6,371 nt of DNA, taken from assembly GCA_051745265.1 (NCBI GenBank), contig JBNJDW010000111.1, positions 1 to 6,371 of the forward strand, in the 5' to 3' direction. Positions 5,439 to 6,371 of the stretch are shown here, in pieces. The position numbers and the translations under genes are program-made. This DNA is from JBNJDW01 sp051745265. GTDB lineage: Bacteria; Pseudomonadota; Alphaproteobacteria; Micavibrionales; CSBR16-224. Positions within the stretch are counted from its first letter, which is position 1. Every line of letters begins with the position of its first letter. The notes beneath the pieces are model-generated. The model was not told where the DNA came from. It made no database searches and was given only the letters and a program-made list of their open reading frames with translations.

Positions 5439-5476
5439 ACAACTCGCTCCCCGACTTTAATAGAGAGGTTTAAACA

Positions 5477-5611
5477 ATGAAGTTTTTAAAATCTAAACGG
5501 GGTCAAATTTTTTTAATTCTTTCTGGTGTTATTATTCTGCTGGTGGTTTTGTTTTATTATTACGCAACACACTACGTATGCTCAAGCCATATTGGTTGTC
5601 GATGGATATAA
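5477..5611 (+). CDS. Small single-transmembrane protein (44 aa)
   Basis: ATG at 5477 is preceded by GAGAGG about 8 nt upstream, a good Shine-Dalgarno. The 44-residue product is MKFLKSKRGQ, a hydrophobic helix at about 11-29 (IFLILSGVIILLVVLFYYY), then a short tail with two cysteines (VCSSHIGCRWI). The basic N-terminus predicts N-in topology with the cysteine tail in the periplasm. There is no lipobox. It may act as a small subunit or regulator of a membrane complex, but nothing shows which. It lies 160 bp after the 176-aa gene and 28 bp before the next ORF, on the same strand. Confidence 0.6.
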   Translation: MKFLKSKRGQIFLILSGVIILLVVLFYYYATHYVCSSHIGCRWI

Positions 5612-5639
5612 GTTAACTTATTAAGGCTATGGGTGATTG

Positions 5640-5771
5640 ATGAACCAGCTTGAAGTTTTTATACTGATTAATGTATTGCCGGTTTTGTTGGTTGTGATTT
5701 TGGTTCTGTTGTATCTGAAATCTGAGCAGAAAAAGAGTTGGAAAAAAAATACACTCTTGTTCTTTTTGTAG
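5640..5771 (+). CDS. Small membrane ORF (43 aa), possibly the first part of a two-TM protein
   Basis: ATG at 5640 encodes MNQLEVFILI, a helix at about 5-26 rich in V and L, then a basic stretch KSEQKKSWKK and a short hydrophobic end before TAG at 5769. The Shine-Dalgarno is weak (AAGG at 5623-5626 is far; GGGTGA at 5631 is closer). The ORF overlaps the next one by 34 bp. In the overlap is a run of eight A (5742-5749). A -1 slip there would carry residues 1-36 into the downstream frame, giving a 124-residue protein with two membrane helices and a cytoplasmic basic loop. On its own the ORF ends oddly, within the codons of the next helix, which favours a joined product or a real frameshift mutation. 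Confidence 0.5.
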   Translation: MNQLEVFILINVLPVLLVVILVLLYLKSEQKKSWKKNTLLFFL

Positions 5772-6013
5772 TGTTTTCAGTGGGGTTATTTTACAAGAGC
5801 TTTGAAATACATGAAGTTTTATTTTCTCATTACAAAGCTAAAAAAGCGGAACGCTGTTATTCTGGATTTGTCGCTGTGTCTGGAAACCCAGCTCACTTAA
5901 GTTTTTATCATAAGCTATTTAATGTTGAGCCTAATAGGCCAAAACACCGCAATAGTCCTGAACTATGTAAGGATACAGAGCAATTCGGAGAGGAAGATGA
6001 TAAAGAAAAATGA
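5738..6013 (+). CDS. Uncharacterised membrane-anchored protein (91 aa)
   Basis: The open frame from TTG at 5738 encodes 91 residues: EKK, a membrane helix at about 5-22 (YTLVLFVVFSVGLFYKSF), then a hydrophilic part containing ERCYSGFVAVSGNPAHLSFY, Cys40 and Cys77, and an acidic end (GEEDDKEK). With a single helix the C-terminal part would be periplasmic and could hold one disulfide. No ATG is available before the helix; a TGA lies a few codons upstream in frame, so translation begins at TTG 5738 (AAAAGAG is very close to it) or arrives by a -1 slip from the overlapping ORF at 5640. It ends 21 bp before the lipoprotein gene. No family recognised. Confidence 0.6.
   Translation: MEKKYTLVLFVVFSVGLFYKSFEIHEVLFSHYKAKKAERCYSGFVAVSGNPAHLSFYHKLFNVEPNRPKHRNSPELCKDTEQFGEEDDKEK
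5742..5749 (+). other. Eight-A slippage-prone tract in the overlap of two ORFs
   Basis: Eight consecutive A residues lie where the 43-aa and 91-aa frames overlap. In the upstream frame they read TGG AAA AAA AAT; a -1 change leads to AAA TAC ACT of the downstream frame. Such tracts are known sites of transcriptional slippage, ribosomal frameshift, mutation and sequencing error. No stimulatory stem-loop is evident just downstream. Confidence 0.4.
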
Positions 6014-6034
6014 AGTAGTCAGTAAAGGGGATTT

Positions 6035-6371
6035 ATGCACGGTCATTTTTTGATATTTACTTTAGCTCTATCGCTTATGCTATCGGCATGCGCAACAAAA
6101 GTGACTGATCCGTCTGATCCTCGGTTTGATGTTTCGCAATTTAGATTTGAGGATTATATAGGGCGAGATATAACCAATATTATGCTTGAAATTTTCCCTA
6201 AGGGGACGGATAAAAAATATATTAAGAAGATTTTTGAAGGCAATATGGGACTGACTCCTTTTAAGAAAGAAAAGTTCTCAAGACTGAATCCTCAAACGAA
6301 AGAATGGGAACATATCGAGTCGGGTAATACTTATATTTATTATTACTCGAACCAATCAAAGCTCCCATTCG
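6035..6371 (+). CDS. Lipoprotein, C-terminally cut by the window edge
   Basis: ATG at 6035 follows AAAGGGG by 4 nt. The product starts with a signal peptide (HFLIFTLALSLM) and lipobox LSAC (16-19), so Cys19 should be lipidated and the protein anchored to a membrane facing the periplasm. After it comes TDPSDPRFDVSQFRFEDY, then EIFPKGTDKKYIKKIFEG, then a charged part. The FPKGTDKKYIKKI stretch recalls the G-x-[ST]-K..V/I segment of small BamE-like lipoproteins, but this is weak. 112 residues are visible and the end lies outside. It is the fourth or fifth gene of the same-strand run of envelope proteins, 21 bp after the 91-aa ORF, and probably co-transcribed. Role unknown. Confidence 0.8.
   Translation, partial: MHGHFLIFTLALSLMLSACATKVTDPSDPRFDVSQFRFEDYIGRDITNIMLEIFPKGTDKKYIKKIFEGNMGLTPFKKEKFSRLNPQTKEWEHIESGNTYIYYYSNQSKLPF

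Noticed and set aside
5407..5460. 17-codon ORF with a strong GGGAGGGG upstream
   Set aside because: Too short to support, and it lies inside the region already better explained as a frameshifted remnant.
4388..6371. CRISPR array, insertion sequence ends or second attachment site
   Set aside because: No repeated spacer units, terminal inverted repeats, transposase motifs or copy of the tRNA 3' end were found in the window.

Overview
The window looks like alphaproteobacterial chromosome. The MnmA carries the motifs PCVRCNQTVKF and ACCAGQD, and the elongator tRNA-Met begins GGCGGGGTAGCTCAG; both match alphaproteobacterial versions as I remember them. Base composition falls into three blocks. 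Bases 1 to about 243 are about 74% G+C (counted over 1-240). The middle part, to about 4390, is near 50%. From about 4390 to the end the DNA is clearly A+T-rich. I cannot name the species.

Left edge (1-908). A minus-strand fragment encodes the C-terminus of a CrtD-like carotenoid desaturase. It abuts, out of frame, a GTP cyclohydrolase I gene (folE, minus strand) that loses its C-terminus exactly where the fragment begins. The sharp composition break, the frame mismatch and the position at the window edge suggest a chimeric or misassembled end, or less likely a real rearrangement. A divergent intergenic region follows.

Housekeeping and catabolic core (909-4387). mnmA (tRNA 2-thiouridylase) has a clear sigma70-type promoter so close that the mRNA is probably nearly leaderless. 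A 247-aa ankyrin-repeat protein follows 20 bp later and may be co-transcribed. Convergent to them is a complete hmgA (homogentisate 1,2-dioxygenase, tyrosine/phenylalanine catabolism) with its own Shine-Dalgarno and -10 box. Next comes tRNA-Met(CAT) with its own promoter.

Island-like region (4388-6371). Directly after the tRNA are a perfect 13-bp tandem repeat and the first dozen or so codons of what looks like a tyrosine integrase (MAKYPGLVRR), cut short by a stop. About 240 bp of debris follows. Then comes a same-strand run of small A+T-rich genes: a 176-aa single-pass protein with conserved-looking cysteines, one or more frameshifted or doubtful small ORFs, a 44-aa one-TM protein, a 43-aa ORF overlapping a 91-aa ORF (joined by an eight-A tract where a -1 slip would make one 124-aa two-TM protein), and a partial lipoprotein with lipobox LSAC. 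The genes have no recognised function. Their shared build (N-terminal anchor, short cysteine-bearing exported part) suggests an accessory cell-envelope module delivered by an element integrated at tRNA-Met. The element reading and the envelope role are inference.
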